Counted from the stretch's first letter, positions 7,013-14,458 are shown. The stretch is 14,855 nucleotides of DNA from JACKCP01 sp051744925 (GCA_051744925.1 JBNJDM010000052.1:1-14855), one strand, 5' to 3'. Notes: a model not told the origin generated them from the sequence alone. Made by a program: numbers and translations.

Positions 7013-9904
7013 TTAATTGTCTTCATCCAGAACATTTCTTACAGTTTCTGAAAGAGTGCGGAAGGAAAAAGGTTTGTGAATGAAATTTACTTTATCTTCA
7101 AATATTCCCTTTTTTATAATCAGATCATCTGTATAACCTGACATATAAAGGATTTTAACTGAAGGTATGATTTTTTTTATCTCTTGAAATAATTCTTTTC
7201 CGTTTATTCCGGGCATTATTACATCTGCAAGAAGAAGATCAGGTTTCAGGCTATTTTCTTTTATAAGTTTTAAAGCATCTTCGCCTGATTGTGCACTAAA
7301 AATTGTGTAGCCCTGTTGTTTAAGAATTTGACAGGCTATTTCTTTTACTTCATTGCTGTCTTCAGCAATAAGAATAGTTTCTGATCCTTCAAATTCTTTA
7401 TTTTTATCATTATGCTCACTCAGATTTTTATACTTATCATTTGTAAGAGGAAGATATATATTAAAAGTTGTTCCCTTTCCGGGATCACTGTAACAAAAAA
7501 TATTACCTTTATGCTGTTTAATTATTCCGTAGCTTGTTGAAAGGCCAAGTCCTGTTCCTTTATCTCTTTCTTTGGTGGTAAAAAACGGTTCAAAAATATT
7601 TTCCATAGTATCTTTTTCTATACCGGATCCTGAATCGCTTATACTTATTTTGACGTACTGGCCTTTATCCAGGTTTATTTTTCTGTTTTCCCCGTCAAGG
7701 CGAACAATTTCTGTTCTGATTATAATTATACCTCCATCAGGCATTGCATCTCGTGAGTTTACAACCAGATTCATAATAACCTGCTCTATTCTGACAGCAT
7801 CTGCATTAATAATGCATGGTTCAGGGCAAAGGTCGAATTTAATTTCAATCTGTGCATTTATTATTCTTTTTAAAAGTTTTTCAAACCCATAAATTATTTT
7901 ATTTACATCCACAGGAGAGATTTTCATAACCTGTTTGCGGCTGAAGGCAAGGAGCTGTCTTGTAAGGTTTCTTGCTTTCAGTCCTGCCTGAACTATCTGG
8001 TCAAGGGGTTCATAAAAATCTTTGTTGTTTTGGGATTTGTTCATAAGCATTTCGCCGTAGCCGAGTATTATGCTTAGAAGGTTGTTAAAATCATGGGCTA
8101 TGCCTCCTGCAAGCCTTCCTATGGAGTCGATTCTCTGGCTTTGCTGCAGATCCTGTTCAAGTTTTCTTTTTTCAGTTATGTCCCTTATCATTGCAAACAT
8201 GCCTATAACTTTTCCTGAATTATCTGTAATATGAGTTCCTGAAGTTTCTCCTGTAAAGATTGAATTATCTGCTTTTTTGTATTCTACTTCAAAAGGTATG
8301 CCTGTAAGGTTGGCATTTTTATTGTATATTGTTTTTCCAAGTTTTTCATAGTCTTCTTCACTTGCGTAAAGTAATGTTGTAGATTTTCCTTTTACTTCTT
8401 CTTCCTGATATCCGAATGTTTTAACAAAGGCTGGGTTAACTTTTACAATACGTCTGCTTAAATCGGCATAAACAATGGCGTCAGGTATAGTCTTAAATAC
8501 CAGTTCCAGCTCAAGGTTTTTGTTTGAAAGCTTTTCTTCAATTTTTTTTATCTCTGTAATATCTGTAAAAATTGAATATACCTGGTGTGATGATTCTGAG
8601 TTTTCAGTAAAATCAGGTAAAGAGTTGATTATTAACCACCTGGTTTCTTGCTCAGATTTGTTTTTTATTCCAATTATCTGATCTTTTATTTCATGTTCAA
8701 GTTCAAGAGCTTTAATATATGGAATATCCTTGTAATCAAACCTATTGCCTTGTTCATCCAAAGGTTCAAGAAGAGGATTTTGATCTTTATTTTTTTTCAG
8801 GCTGGTTAAGGATATGCCCAGTATTTTTTCAGCTGCCGGATTGGAATATATAATATCGCCTTTGTGATTTTGATAAACTACTCCCTGGGACATTGAATTA
8901 AAAAGATTTCTGAAATTTTTTTCGCTTATCTCAAGAGTATTTATTGTGCTGGTTAAATTTTTTGATTTTGATTTCAGCTTTATTTTCATAATAAAGATAA
9001 TAATAAAAGCTGATACAAGAAATACTGTTGCGGATGTAATTATAATTATAAAGTATTCAGGGAGTTTTGTCTGCCCAGGCTTTGCCATAAGTTCGGAAAG
9101 AGTTTTATAGTATATTGATCCGGGGCTGTTTTTCATTTTGTACAGGTGCGTATCTATTGCTTTTAAAATATCTGAATTTTTATTTTTAGCTGTTGCAAAG
9201 TAAAGTTTTGAGGGATTAAAGATTATTGCTGTTTTTTCAAGGCCGTAATCTGAATAATAATAATTTCCGAAAAAATGATTTGCAGCAGCCGCATCAGCGG
9301 TTTTGTTTGCTGCAAGCTGAAAAGCTTTGTCAAAAGTTTCTGCTTCTAATATTTCATATTCAAATTCAAGGCCTTTCATTATCTGCTCAAGCATGTTTTT
9401 CTGAATAGAGTCTTTTAAAACAGCTATTTTTTTGTTTTTCAGTGCTGAAAAGGTTTCTCCTGACAGATTACCTCCTGAATAAATCCTGGTCCAGCTTTCA
9501 AGAACAACCTCCTCGTTAAAATCGAAATATTTTTCACGTTCAGGCGATACAGCCATGTCAGGCATAATATCAATTTTACCTGATTTGGTCATTTTTATAC
9601 ATTCAGACCAATTGCATCTGATGAAATTAAGATTCCAGTTTTCTTTTTCAGCAGTCTTTTTTATTATATCAACAAAAATTCCTGCTGGTTTGTTATGTTT
9701 GTCTGTGTATATTTTAGGTTTGTTCTGGTATACACCGAAGGTAACAGTTTTTTTGAAATCTTTTGAAAAGGCTGAAACATCTGTTGCTTTGTTATTAATG
9801 TTATCGGTCGCAAAAGTCTTTGCCGGCCATGATATAAAAAAGAAAATATACAGACAGTATAAAAAAACACAGGTTTTTATAAAACAAGTCTTTTCAGGTA
9901 ACAT
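7013..9904 (-). CDS. Hybrid sensor histidine kinase with solute-binding sensor, two PAS domains and receiver
   Basis: A 963-residue protein. Domains in order: signal/anchor helix (about 8-27), a periplasmic solute-binding (SBP_bac_3-type) sensor (about 52-275, opening VTFGVYQNKPKIYTD), a membrane helix (284-307), PAS 1 (about 328-450), PAS 2 (about 463-580), HisKA with H604 in GGIAHDFNN, HATPase with N712/N716, DSGSGI (757-762) and GTGLGLS (783-789), and a C-terminal receiver with acidic residues E848/D849, acceptor D894, S922 and K944. It should autophosphorylate H604 and pass phosphate to its own D894. There is no Hpt domain, and no response regulator gene lies nearby, so the output is unknown. 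The binding domain suggests an amino acid or similar small ligand. It follows recN by 24 nt in the same direction, and its start lacks a clear ribosome site. Confidence 0.9.
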   Translation of the reverse strand: MLPEKTCFIKTCVFLYCLYIFFFISWPAKTFATDNINNKATDVSAFSKDFKKTVTFGVYQNKPKIYTDKHNKPAGIFVDIIKKTAEKENWNLNFIRCNWSECIKMTKSGKIDIMPDMAVSPEREKYFDFNEEVVLESWTRIYSGGNLSGETFSALKNKKIAVLKDSIQKNMLEQIMKGLEFEYEILEAETFDKAFQLAANKTADAAAANHFFGNYYYSDYGLEKTAIIFNPSKLYFATAKNKNSDILKAIDTHLYKMKNSPGSIYYKTLSELMAKPGQTKLPEYFIIIITSATVFLVSAFIIIFIMKIKLKSKSKNLTSTINTLEISEKNFRNLFNSMSQGVVYQNHKGDIIYSNPAAEKILGISLTSLKKNKDQNPLLEPLDEQGNRFDYKDIPYIKALELEHEIKDQIIGIKNKSEQETRWLIINSLPDFTENSESSHQVYSIFTDITEIKKIEEKLSNKNLELELVFKTIPDAIVYADLSRRIVKVNPAFVKTFGYQEEEVKGKSTTLLYASEEDYEKLGKTIYNKNANLTGIPFEVEYKKADNSIFTGETSGTHITDNSGKVIGMFAMIRDITEKRKLEQDLQQSQRIDSIGRLAGGIAHDFNNLLSIILGYGEMLMNKSQNNKDFYEPLDQIVQAGLKARNLTRQLLAFSRKQVMKISPVDVNKIIYGFEKLLKRIINAQIEIKFDLCPEPCIINADAVRIEQVIMNLVVNSRDAMPDGGIIIIRTEIVRLDGENRKINLDKGQYVKISISDSGSGIEKDTMENIFEPFFTTKERDKGTGLGLSTSYGIIKQHKGNIFCYSDPGKGTTFNIYLPLTNDKYKNLSEHNDKNKEFEGSETILIAEDSNEVKEIACQILKQQGYTIFSAQSGEDALKLIKENSLKPDLLLADVIMPGINGKELFQEIKKIIPSVKILYMSGYTDDLIIKKGIFEDKVNFIHKPFSFRTLSETVRNVLDEDN

Positions 9905-9928
9905 TATTTTAACCGGAATTGTTATAGG

Positions 9929-11596
9929 TTATGCTGACTGCTCTATAAGTTCTCTGGCGTTTTCAAACGATTTTTGGGTGATTTTGTCTCCGGATATCAT
10001 TCTTGCTATTTCGTTGATTCTTTCATTTTTATCCAGAGTTTTTATAGAGGTTACAGTTCTGTTATTTACCACATTCTTTTGAATATAGAAATGGTGATCT
10101 GCAAATTTGGCAATTTGTGTAAGATGTGTAATGCATATTATCTGGTTTTTTAGGGAAAGTGATTTTATTTTTCTTCCTGTTTTTTCTGCGGCCTGTCCTC
10201 CAATTCCTGCATCTGCTTCGTCAAAAATTATTGTTGAGACATTTCCTGTTTCAGCTGTGGCTGATTTGATTGCAAGAACAAGTCTTGAAAGTTCGCCTCC
10301 GGAAGCTGTTTCAGAAATCGGTTTTGCTTCTTCGCCCGGGTTGGGGGATATAAGAAGTTCTGCTTTGTCTATGCCTGTTTCATTGATAAAAGAGGGGTCT
10401 GATTTAATCCTGGCTATAAAATCTGCATGAGGCATTTCAAGTTCCCGAACTGACTTTGTAATAATTTTTTCAAGTTCTTTTGAAGCTTTTTTCCGTTTTG
10501 TGCTTAGTTTTTCTGCAAGATAAAAAAATTCTTTTTTAGTATCTTCAAGTTCCTTTTCTTTTTCAATTAATTTGTTTTCTGTACTTTCAAAATCTGAACT
10601 GTGGTTTTCTATTTTTTCATAGAAATCCAGAATATCATTTATAGTATTGCCGTATTTCTGTTTGAGTTTGTTTATAAGCTCAATTCTTTCATAAACTGAA
10701 TTTAGCTTTTCCTCGTCTGTTTCTATTTCATCAGCATAACCTGAAACAGAAAGTCCCAGATCTTCAACTTCAGCATAAACAGATTCGATTTGATTAAGGA
10801 ACGGAGAAAAATTGTCATCTATTAAAGCAGCTGACTCAAGCTCTTTTCTTAATCCGGAAATCAGTTCAGAAACAGAATTTGTGCCGGAATATAAAACTTC
10901 AGATGTTTTGTGTGCTGTTTCAATGAGTTTTTTTGCATTTTTAAGTTTTTTTAATTCCTGCTCAAGTTTTATATCTTCATTTTCATCATTGAGCTGAGCC
11001 ATTTCTATCTCATTTTTCTGGAAAGCTATCAGTTCAGAGTCTTTTTCAAGCTTTGATTTTTTCGATTTTAAAGATTTAATAGTCTCTTCAAGTTCAAGTT
11101 TTTTATTATAAAATGAGCTTACTTCTTCTCTTAAGCTGTTTAAGCCGCCGAAACTGTCGATGAAGAATATATTGTTTTTTTCATCAAGAAGGCTCTGGTG
11201 TTCATGTTGTCCGGAAACAGAAGCAAGATTTCTTGTGATGGCGTTTAATACACTGGCTGTGGCAAGTCTTTGGTTTATATATATTTTGTGGCGGTTGTTT
11301 TTTGCTATAATTCGTCTTATTATAAGTCCTTCTTCAGGATCAAAGTCGTTTTCCTTCATTTTTTTCCATGCAGGAGATTCCTTTTCAATTACAAATCCTG
11401 CTTCAATCTCGGCTGTTTCTTCTCCGGTTCTTATCATTTTTGCATTGGCGCGGTCACCAAGAATAAGGTTTATGGCGTTTATTATAATAGATTTGCCTGC
11501 GCCTGTTTCACCTGTGAGAATATTAAGTCCTTTGTTAAAGCTGATTCTTATATCATCAATAATTGCAAGGTTTTTAATTGCTATTTCTGAAATCAT
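9929..11596 (-). CDS. recN: DNA repair ATPase RecN
   Basis: A 555-residue SMC-like ATPase of normal RecN length. The N-terminal ATPase half starts MISEIAIKNLAIID and has Walker A GETGAGKS (29-36) and a Q-loop region SGQHEHQSLLD (128-138). A long coiled coil spans about 155-385, interrupted near 285-320. The C-terminal half holds the ABC signature SGGELS (432-437), Walker B IIFDEADAG (456-464) and the switch histidine in CITHL (H491). RecN acts early in double-strand break repair, holding broken ends and sister DNA for RecA-dependent recombination. It is leftward, the first gene before the sensor kinase, and divergent from the ferritin-like gene. I could not see a LexA-type CTGT-N8-ACAG box upstream, so SOS control is not shown. 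Confidence 0.95.
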   Translation of the reverse strand: MISEIAIKNLAIIDDIRISFNKGLNILTGETGAGKSIIINAINLILGDRANAKMIRTGEETAEIEAGFVIEKESPAWKKMKENDFDPEEGLIIRRIIAKNNRHKIYINQRLATASVLNAITRNLASVSGQHEHQSLLDEKNNIFFIDSFGGLNSLREEVSSFYNKKLELEETIKSLKSKKSKLEKDSELIAFQKNEIEMAQLNDENEDIKLEQELKKLKNAKKLIETAHKTSEVLYSGTNSVSELISGLRKELESAALIDDNFSPFLNQIESVYAEVEDLGLSVSGYADEIETDEEKLNSVYERIELINKLKQKYGNTINDILDFYEKIENHSSDFESTENKLIEKEKELEDTKKEFFYLAEKLSTKRKKASKELEKIITKSVRELEMPHADFIARIKSDPSFINETGIDKAELLISPNPGEEAKPISETASGGELSRLVLAIKSATAETGNVSTIIFDEADAGIGGQAAEKTGRKIKSLSLKNQIICITHLTQIAKFADHHFYIQKNVVNNRTVTSIKTLDKNERINEIARMISGDKITQKSFENARELIEQSA

Positions 11597-11705
11597 AAGC
11601 TTAAAAGTCCCTGATTTTAGATTTTACCTGAGTAAAGCATGTAGATTTTTTCTGTTCCAATTTAGGTTGAATATATTCCATCAGAATGTTAATAGCAATA
11701 AAAGT

Positions 11706-11730
11706 TATAATCTATATCTATAATCTATTA
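11706..11730 (+). promoter_or_regulatory. Tandem TATAATCTAT element upstream of the ferritin-like gene
   Basis: TATAATCTAT occurs at 11706-11715 and again at 11719-11728, a 13-bp period. The second copy continues to TATAATCTATTA (11719-11730), a 12-mer found exactly once more upstream of the rubrerythrin gene (13374-13385). It can serve as a -10 box and as part of a shared regulator site. No convincing -35 is visible. Confidence 0.45.
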
Positions 11731-11776
11731 GTAAAAAGCGTATAAAGAAAAAAACAAAAAAGATGAGGTTTTTAAA

Positions 11777-12256
11777 ATGGCAGCATATGATTTTACAGCA
11801 GACGATGTTTTTGAAATGGCTATCGAAATAGAGGTTAAAGGTCAGGAGTTTTATAAAAAAGCAGCAGAGGGTGTAGGTCATGAAGACCTTAAAAAAATCC
11901 TTCTTGATCTTGCAGATATGGAACATGATCATGAAGATACATTCAAAGATATGAAAAAAGATCTTGTTTCCAGTGAAAAAGAAAGCAATGTTTTTGACCC
12001 TGAAAATGAAGCTGCATTATATCTTAAAGCTCTTGCCGATACCAAGGTTTTTTATGAGAAAGAGATAGACACCACTTCTGTAAAAGAGGTTATGAAGGCT
12101 GCTATTGCAGCTGAAAAAGACTCCATAGTTTTTTATCTTGGAATGAAAAATCTTGTTCCTGAGAAAAAAGGTCAGGATAAGCTTGAAAAAATAATAAATG
12201 AAGAAATGACTCATATAACTATTATTACTAAAAAGCTTATGCCTTATATTAAATAG
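11777..12256 (+). CDS. Ferritin-like diiron protein (rubrerythrin-type, no rubredoxin domain)
   Basis: A 159-residue four-helix-bundle protein. Likely diiron ligands follow the rubrerythrin-like pattern: E19 (in EVKGQEFY), E49 and H52 (MEHDH), E113 (AAEKDS), and E143 and H146 (EEMTH). No CxxC pairs follow, so the C-terminal rubredoxin domain of classical rubrerythrin is absent and electrons must come from another carrier. Expected roles are peroxide reduction or iron handling in the cytoplasm. A GATGAGG ribosome site precedes the ATG. The gene stands alone between divergent recN and a convergent DVU0772-family gene, and shares a 12-bp upstream element with the true rubrerythrin 1.6 kb away. 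Which substrate it reduces cannot be read from sequence. Confidence 0.85.
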   Translation: MAAYDFTADDVFEMAIEIEVKGQEFYKKAAEGVGHEDLKKILLDLADMEHDHEDTFKDMKKDLVSSEKESNVFDPENEAALYLKALADTKVFYEKEIDTTSVKEVMKAAIAAEKDSIVFYLGMKNLVPEKKGQDKLEKIINEEMTHITIITKKLMPYIK

Positions 12257-12281
12257 TTTGATTGATAAGGTTTGGCTCCGT

Positions 12282-12310
12282 ATAAGGCAGGGCAAAAGCC
12301 TCTGCCTTAT
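12282..12310. terminator. Strong hairpin between convergent genes
   Basis: ATAAGGCAG (12282-12290) pairs perfectly with CTGCCTTAT (12302-12310). The stem continues inward with GGC/GCC across one bulged T and an AAAA tetraloop. It lies 25 nt after the ferritin-like stop and 26 nt beyond the end of the opposing gene. Neither strand has a T run after it, so it may act as a 3' end stabiliser or a Rho-assisted stop rather than a classical intrinsic terminator. Confidence 0.5.
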
Positions 12311-12336
12311 TATAAGGAGTGGGGCAGGGACAAAAA

Positions 12337-12696
12337 TTAATTCAGAAGCTCATTTTTGAGCCAGTTTTTCAGTTCATTGTCAAGAGCATATACGCCATTA
12401 ATGTGGCCTACCTCTTTTAAGAACCTTTCTTTGTCTTCTCCGCTAAGAGGAATTTCTATAAGTTCTTTTGCATCTTCAATGGATCTTTCAATGAGATAGA
12501 TTTTAGGAGGATCATCCCAGGTGTTTACTACAAAATAATATGATACGTCGTGTTTTCCTCTTATTACATAAGGAACTCCGTTGGGTCTCCAGTTACCGCC
12601 CCATTCAAGGTATAAGCCTATTGCATCCTCAGGTGTAAGTTCCCAGTCTATCTGATTTATTATTTTAAAGTTGTTTTTAAGTTCTTCTAGTGTCAT
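12337..12696 (-). CDS. DVU0772-family protein of sulfate reducers, function unknown
   Basis: A 119-residue soluble protein with no signal peptide or membrane segment. The block NNFKIINQIDWELTPEDA near the start, followed by LYLEWGGNWR, the HDVSYYFVVNTW segment and a C-terminal GVYALDNELKNWL, match my memory of the small DVU0772 family found mainly in sulfate-reducing Desulfobacterota. The family has no known activity. An AAGGAG site precedes the ATG at 12696. A near-consensus sigma-54 promoter sits 36-51 bp upstream of the start, which would make expression depend on an enhancer-binding activator. The gene is divergent from a small protein gene at 13074 across a region rich in repeated half-sites. 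The family name is recalled, not searched; the coding call is firm. Confidence 0.72.
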   Translation of the reverse strand: MTLEELKNNFKIINQIDWELTPEDAIGLYLEWGGNWRPNGVPYVIRGKHDVSYYFVVNTWDDPPKIYLIERSIEDAKELIEIPLSGEDKERFLKEVGHINGVYALDNELKNWLKNELLN

Positions 12697-12731
12697 AGCC
12701 GCTCCTTTTTTAAATGTTCTGTTTATTAAAA

Positions 12732-12747
12732 TGCAAAAGGTGTGCCG
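12732..12747 (-). promoter_or_regulatory. Sigma-54 (RpoN) type promoter of the DVU0772-family gene
   Basis: On the minus strand CGGCAC-ACCTT-TTGCA matches the -24/-12 consensus TGGCAC-N5-TTGCA at every position but the first, with GG and GC exactly 10 bases apart. Transcription would start near 12721, giving a leader of about 25 nt that contains the AAGGAG site before the ATG at 12696. The geometry is what a real RpoN promoter would have. Confidence 0.68.
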
Positions 12748-12913
12748 GGCTAAGCCACTTGTCTTGTTTTTCTACCTTTTTATTAACAGCGAAGCTTTAT
12801 CGGTTTTCTGATGTCTGGTATTCAAAGGGTTTGAAAGGCAAGATCGTTTATTCGTACAGAATAAATTTGTGTTCAGGTAAGTTATTTTGTTTCAAATTTG
12901 CTCTGGGATGCCG

Positions 12914-12956
12914 GTGATACAGCTTTTTGATACAATAGTGTATCAAAAGTGACACA
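12914..12956. promoter_or_regulatory. Cluster of TGATACA half-sites around a perfect palindrome
   Basis: TTTTGATACA (12925-12934) and TGTATCAAAA (12939-12948) form a perfect 10-bp inverted repeat with a 4-bp centre. TGATACA also occurs at 12915-12921, and TGACACA at 12950-12956, so four half-sites lie within 42 bp at 11-13 bp spacing, about one helical turn. The cluster is about 90 bp upstream of the rightward sigma-54-like element and about 190 bp upstream of the leftward one, normal distances for enhancer-binding activator sites. Confidence 0.6.
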
Positions 12957-13020
12957 CTGTTTTATCTCATTTGATTCTGTAATCCCTTTTTAATGCTGAT
13001 TTTATGAAACAGAATCCTTC

Positions 13021-13036
13021 TGGCACATATTTTGTA
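13021..13036 (+). promoter_or_regulatory. Weak sigma-54-like promoter of the small protein gene
   Basis: TGGCAC-ATATT-TTGTA has a perfect -24 half and correct spacing, but the -12 dinucleotide GC reads GT, which normally weakens RpoN promoters strongly. Transcription would start near 13047, 27 nt before the start codon. An alternative is a sigma-70 promoter with its -10 in TATTATATT just downstream. Confidence 0.35.
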
Positions 13037-13073
13037 TTATATTCTACAAAAATAAATAAACCGGAGGACGGCA

Positions 13074-13304
13074 TTGAAGCCTGAAAACAAAAATATACTT
13101 AAAGTCCTTGAGCTTTCCAGAGAAATGCTTAATCTTGCAGATGATGGTGATCTCGACAGAAATGATGTCGGCTGCGGAATTGTATACGGAATATTAAGAG
13201 ATTACAGTTACAAGTTACGTTTTCTCGCAGAAGAAGAGATCAGAAAGCATTATCTTAAAGGCTCATGGGACGGAGAGTCTGTAAAGTTTACAGATAATGA
13301 ATAA
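13074..13304 (+). CDS. Small conserved protein of unknown function, TTG start
   Basis: A 76-residue soluble, probably all-helical protein. It has no signal peptide, membrane helix or zinc motif; a single cysteine (C34) lies in the block DRNDVGCGIVYGILRD. The first half is amphipathic (LKVLELSREMLNLADDGD), and the C-terminal part is LRFLAEEEIRKHYL. I have the impression of similar small proteins in other deltaproteobacteria but cannot name a family. The start is TTG at 13074-13076, fixed by a strong GGAGG (13063-13067) 6 nt upstream; no ATG lies in frame near there. It is divergent from the DVU0772-family gene and precedes rubrerythrin by 117 bp in the same direction. That gap carries its own promoter-like element, so co-transcription is uncertain. 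Confidence 0.75.
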   Translation: MKPENKNILKVLELSREMLNLADDGDLDRNDVGCGIVYGILRDYSYKLRFLAEEEIRKHYLKGSWDGESVKFTDNE

Positions 13305-13361
13305 TATTCTCATTGTATTTATATTTAATAGTATTTATTATTTTTTAAACTAATGAGAATA
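13305..13361. promoter_or_regulatory. Inverted repeat upstream of rubrerythrin
   Basis: TATTCTCATT (13305-13314) and AATGAGAATA (13352-13361) are perfect 10-bp inverted arms around a 37-bp, almost pure A/T centre. It starts right after the stop of the small protein gene and ends 13 bp before the TATAAT at 13374. The arms resemble Fur half-sites (TGAGAAT/ATTCTCA), but in reversed order and far apart, so a different regulator, or a hairpin at the end of the preceding message, is equally possible. Confidence 0.4.
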
Positions 13362-13373
13362 CAGGTTTCAATG

Positions 13374-13385
13374 TATAATCTATTA
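13374..13385 (+). promoter_or_regulatory. TATAATCTATTA element upstream of rubrerythrin
   Basis: This is an exact copy of the 12-mer at 11719-11730. Here it ends 36 nt before the rubrerythrin ATG; there it ends 46 nt before the ferritin-like ATG. It contains a consensus -10 TATAAT and probably marks the promoter, perhaps with a shared regulator. Confidence 0.5.
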
Positions 13386-13421
13386 AAAAAAATCTAACAA
13401 TTACAAAAAGGAGTATTTTTT

Positions 13422-13997
13422 ATGGCATCGGTTAAAGGAACAAAAACTGAAAAGAATCTATTAACAGCTTTTGCCGGAGAATCTCAGGCAAGAAACAGAT
13501 ATACTTATTTTGCAGGAGCTGCAAGAAAAGAAGGTTATGTTCAGATAGCAGATATTTTTGAAGAGACTGCAAATCAGGAAAAAGAGCATGCCAAGAGATT
13601 TTTTAAGTTTCTTGAAGGAGGAACAGCTGAGGTTCAGTGGTCTTTTCCTGCAGGTGAGATTAAGTCTACTCATGAAAATCTTATTGCATCAGCAGATGGA
13701 GAGCATGAAGAACATTCTGATATGTATCCATCATATGCAAAAATTGCCAGAGAAGAAGGTTTTGAAGCAATAGCTACAGTTTTTGACAAAATTTCTGTGG
13801 CAGAAAAGCAGCATGAAAGACGTTTTCGCATGCTTGCTGAAAATATTGAAAAAGGGAAAGTATTTAAAAAAGAAACCAAAGTTACCTGGAGATGCAGAAA
13901 CTGCGGATATGTTCATGAAGGTGAAGAAGCTATTCAGATGTGTCCTGCCTGTGCTCATCCTCAGGCACATTTTGAGCTGCTTGCTGAAAACTGGTAG
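13422..13997 (+). CDS. rbr: Rubrerythrin
   Basis: 191 residues, the usual length of classical rubrerythrin. The N-terminal four-helix domain carries the diiron ligands E20, E53, H56, E94, E97, E128 and H131; all are present in standard contexts (FAGESQARNRY, ETANQEKEHAKRF, AEKQHERRF). The C-terminal rubredoxin-like domain binds one iron through C158, C161, C174 and C177 (CRNCGY and CPACAHPQAHFE). The protein reduces hydrogen peroxide in the cytoplasm of anaerobes, taking electrons through rubredoxin. An AAAGGAG site precedes the ATG. Desulfoferrodoxin follows after 63 nt with no terminator between them, so the two are probably co-transcribed: superoxide reductase produces the peroxide that rubrerythrin removes. 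Confidence 0.97.
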   Translation: MASVKGTKTEKNLLTAFAGESQARNRYTYFAGAARKEGYVQIADIFEETANQEKEHAKRFFKFLEGGTAEVQWSFPAGEIKSTHENLIASADGEHEEHSDMYPSYAKIAREEGFEAIATVFDKISVAEKQHERRFRMLAENIEKGKVFKKETKVTWRCRNCGYVHEGEEAIQMCPACAHPQAHFELLAENW

Positions 13998-14060
13998 TCA
14001 GATTTATATTGCAGAATTTCAACGGCGAAAATGTTTTAAAAGAATCAAAGGAGTTGTTTT

Positions 14061-14444
14061 ATGGCCGAAAAAATGGAAATTTATAAGTGTGTTGTATGTG
14101 ATAATATTGTGGAAGTGGTTCGCGGAGGAAAAGGCGAGCTTGTATGCTGCGGAAAACCTATGAAGAATATGCCGGAAAATACTGAAGACGCTGCCAATGA
14201 AAAGCATGTTCCTGTAGTTGAAAGTACAGATGCAGGAGTAAAAGTTACAGTTGGAAGTACTGCTCATCCAATGCAGGAAAAGCACTATATTGAATGGATT
14301 CAGGTTACATCTGAAGACGGAAGAGCATATAGAAAATTCCTTGCTCCCGGTGATGAACCTTCGGCTGAATTTCCTGTGAAAAAAGAAAAAGTTACAGCCA
14401 GAGAATACTGCAATATCCACGGATTGTGGAAGTCTGAAGCATAA
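14061..14444 (+). CDS. dfx: Desulfoferrodoxin (superoxide reductase)
   Basis: A 127-residue two-domain superoxide reductase. The N-terminal desulforedoxin-like domain holds centre I with C10, C13, C29 and C30 (CVVC and the CCGKPM pair). The C-terminal domain holds centre II, the catalytic square-pyramidal iron, with H49 (EKHVPV, including the conserved E47/K48), H69 and H75 (GSTAHPMQEKHYIEW), C117 and H120 (EYCNIHGLW). All ligands are present. It reduces superoxide to peroxide without making oxygen. AAAGGAG precedes the ATG. It lies downstream of rubrerythrin, and a strong terminator follows, so rbr-dfx forms a compact transcription unit. Confidence 0.97.
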   Translation: MAEKMEIYKCVVCDNIVEVVRGGKGELVCCGKPMKNMPENTEDAANEKHVPVVESTDAGVKVTVGSTAHPMQEKHYIEWIQVTSEDGRAYRKFLAPGDEPSAEFPVKKEKVTAREYCNIHGLWKSEA

Positions 14445-14458
14445 TTTTTAAATTATTT

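Larger units (their letters stand above)
12697..13073. other. 377-bp divergent regulatory region without a credible gene
   Basis: Between the DVU0772-family gene and the small protein gene lie a leftward sigma-54-type promoter (12732-12747), a cluster of TGATACA half-sites around a perfect palindrome (12914-12956), and a weaker rightward sigma-54-like element (13021-13036). A 67-codon rightward open frame at 12714-12917 is Cys/Leu/Phe-rich, unlike neighbouring proteins, has no ribosome site, and is discounted. No RNA gene is recognisable. Confidence 0.6.

Noticed and set aside
11160..11723. Long open frame antisense to recN
   Set aside because: It is a shadow of the recN reading frame; the RecN motifs on the other strand are complete.
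11597..11776. LexA (SOS) box upstream of recN
   Set aside because: CTGTTCCAATTTAGG near 11652 resembles half of CTGT-N8-ACAG, but the second half does not match.
12714..12917. 67-codon rightward open frame
   Set aside because: No ribosome site, residue usage unlike neighbouring proteins, and it overlaps the sigma-54 promoter and half-site region.
13305..13361. Classical Fur box
   Set aside because: The half-sites TGAGAAT and ATTCTCA are in reversed order and 37 bp apart, unlike the compact 19-bp box.
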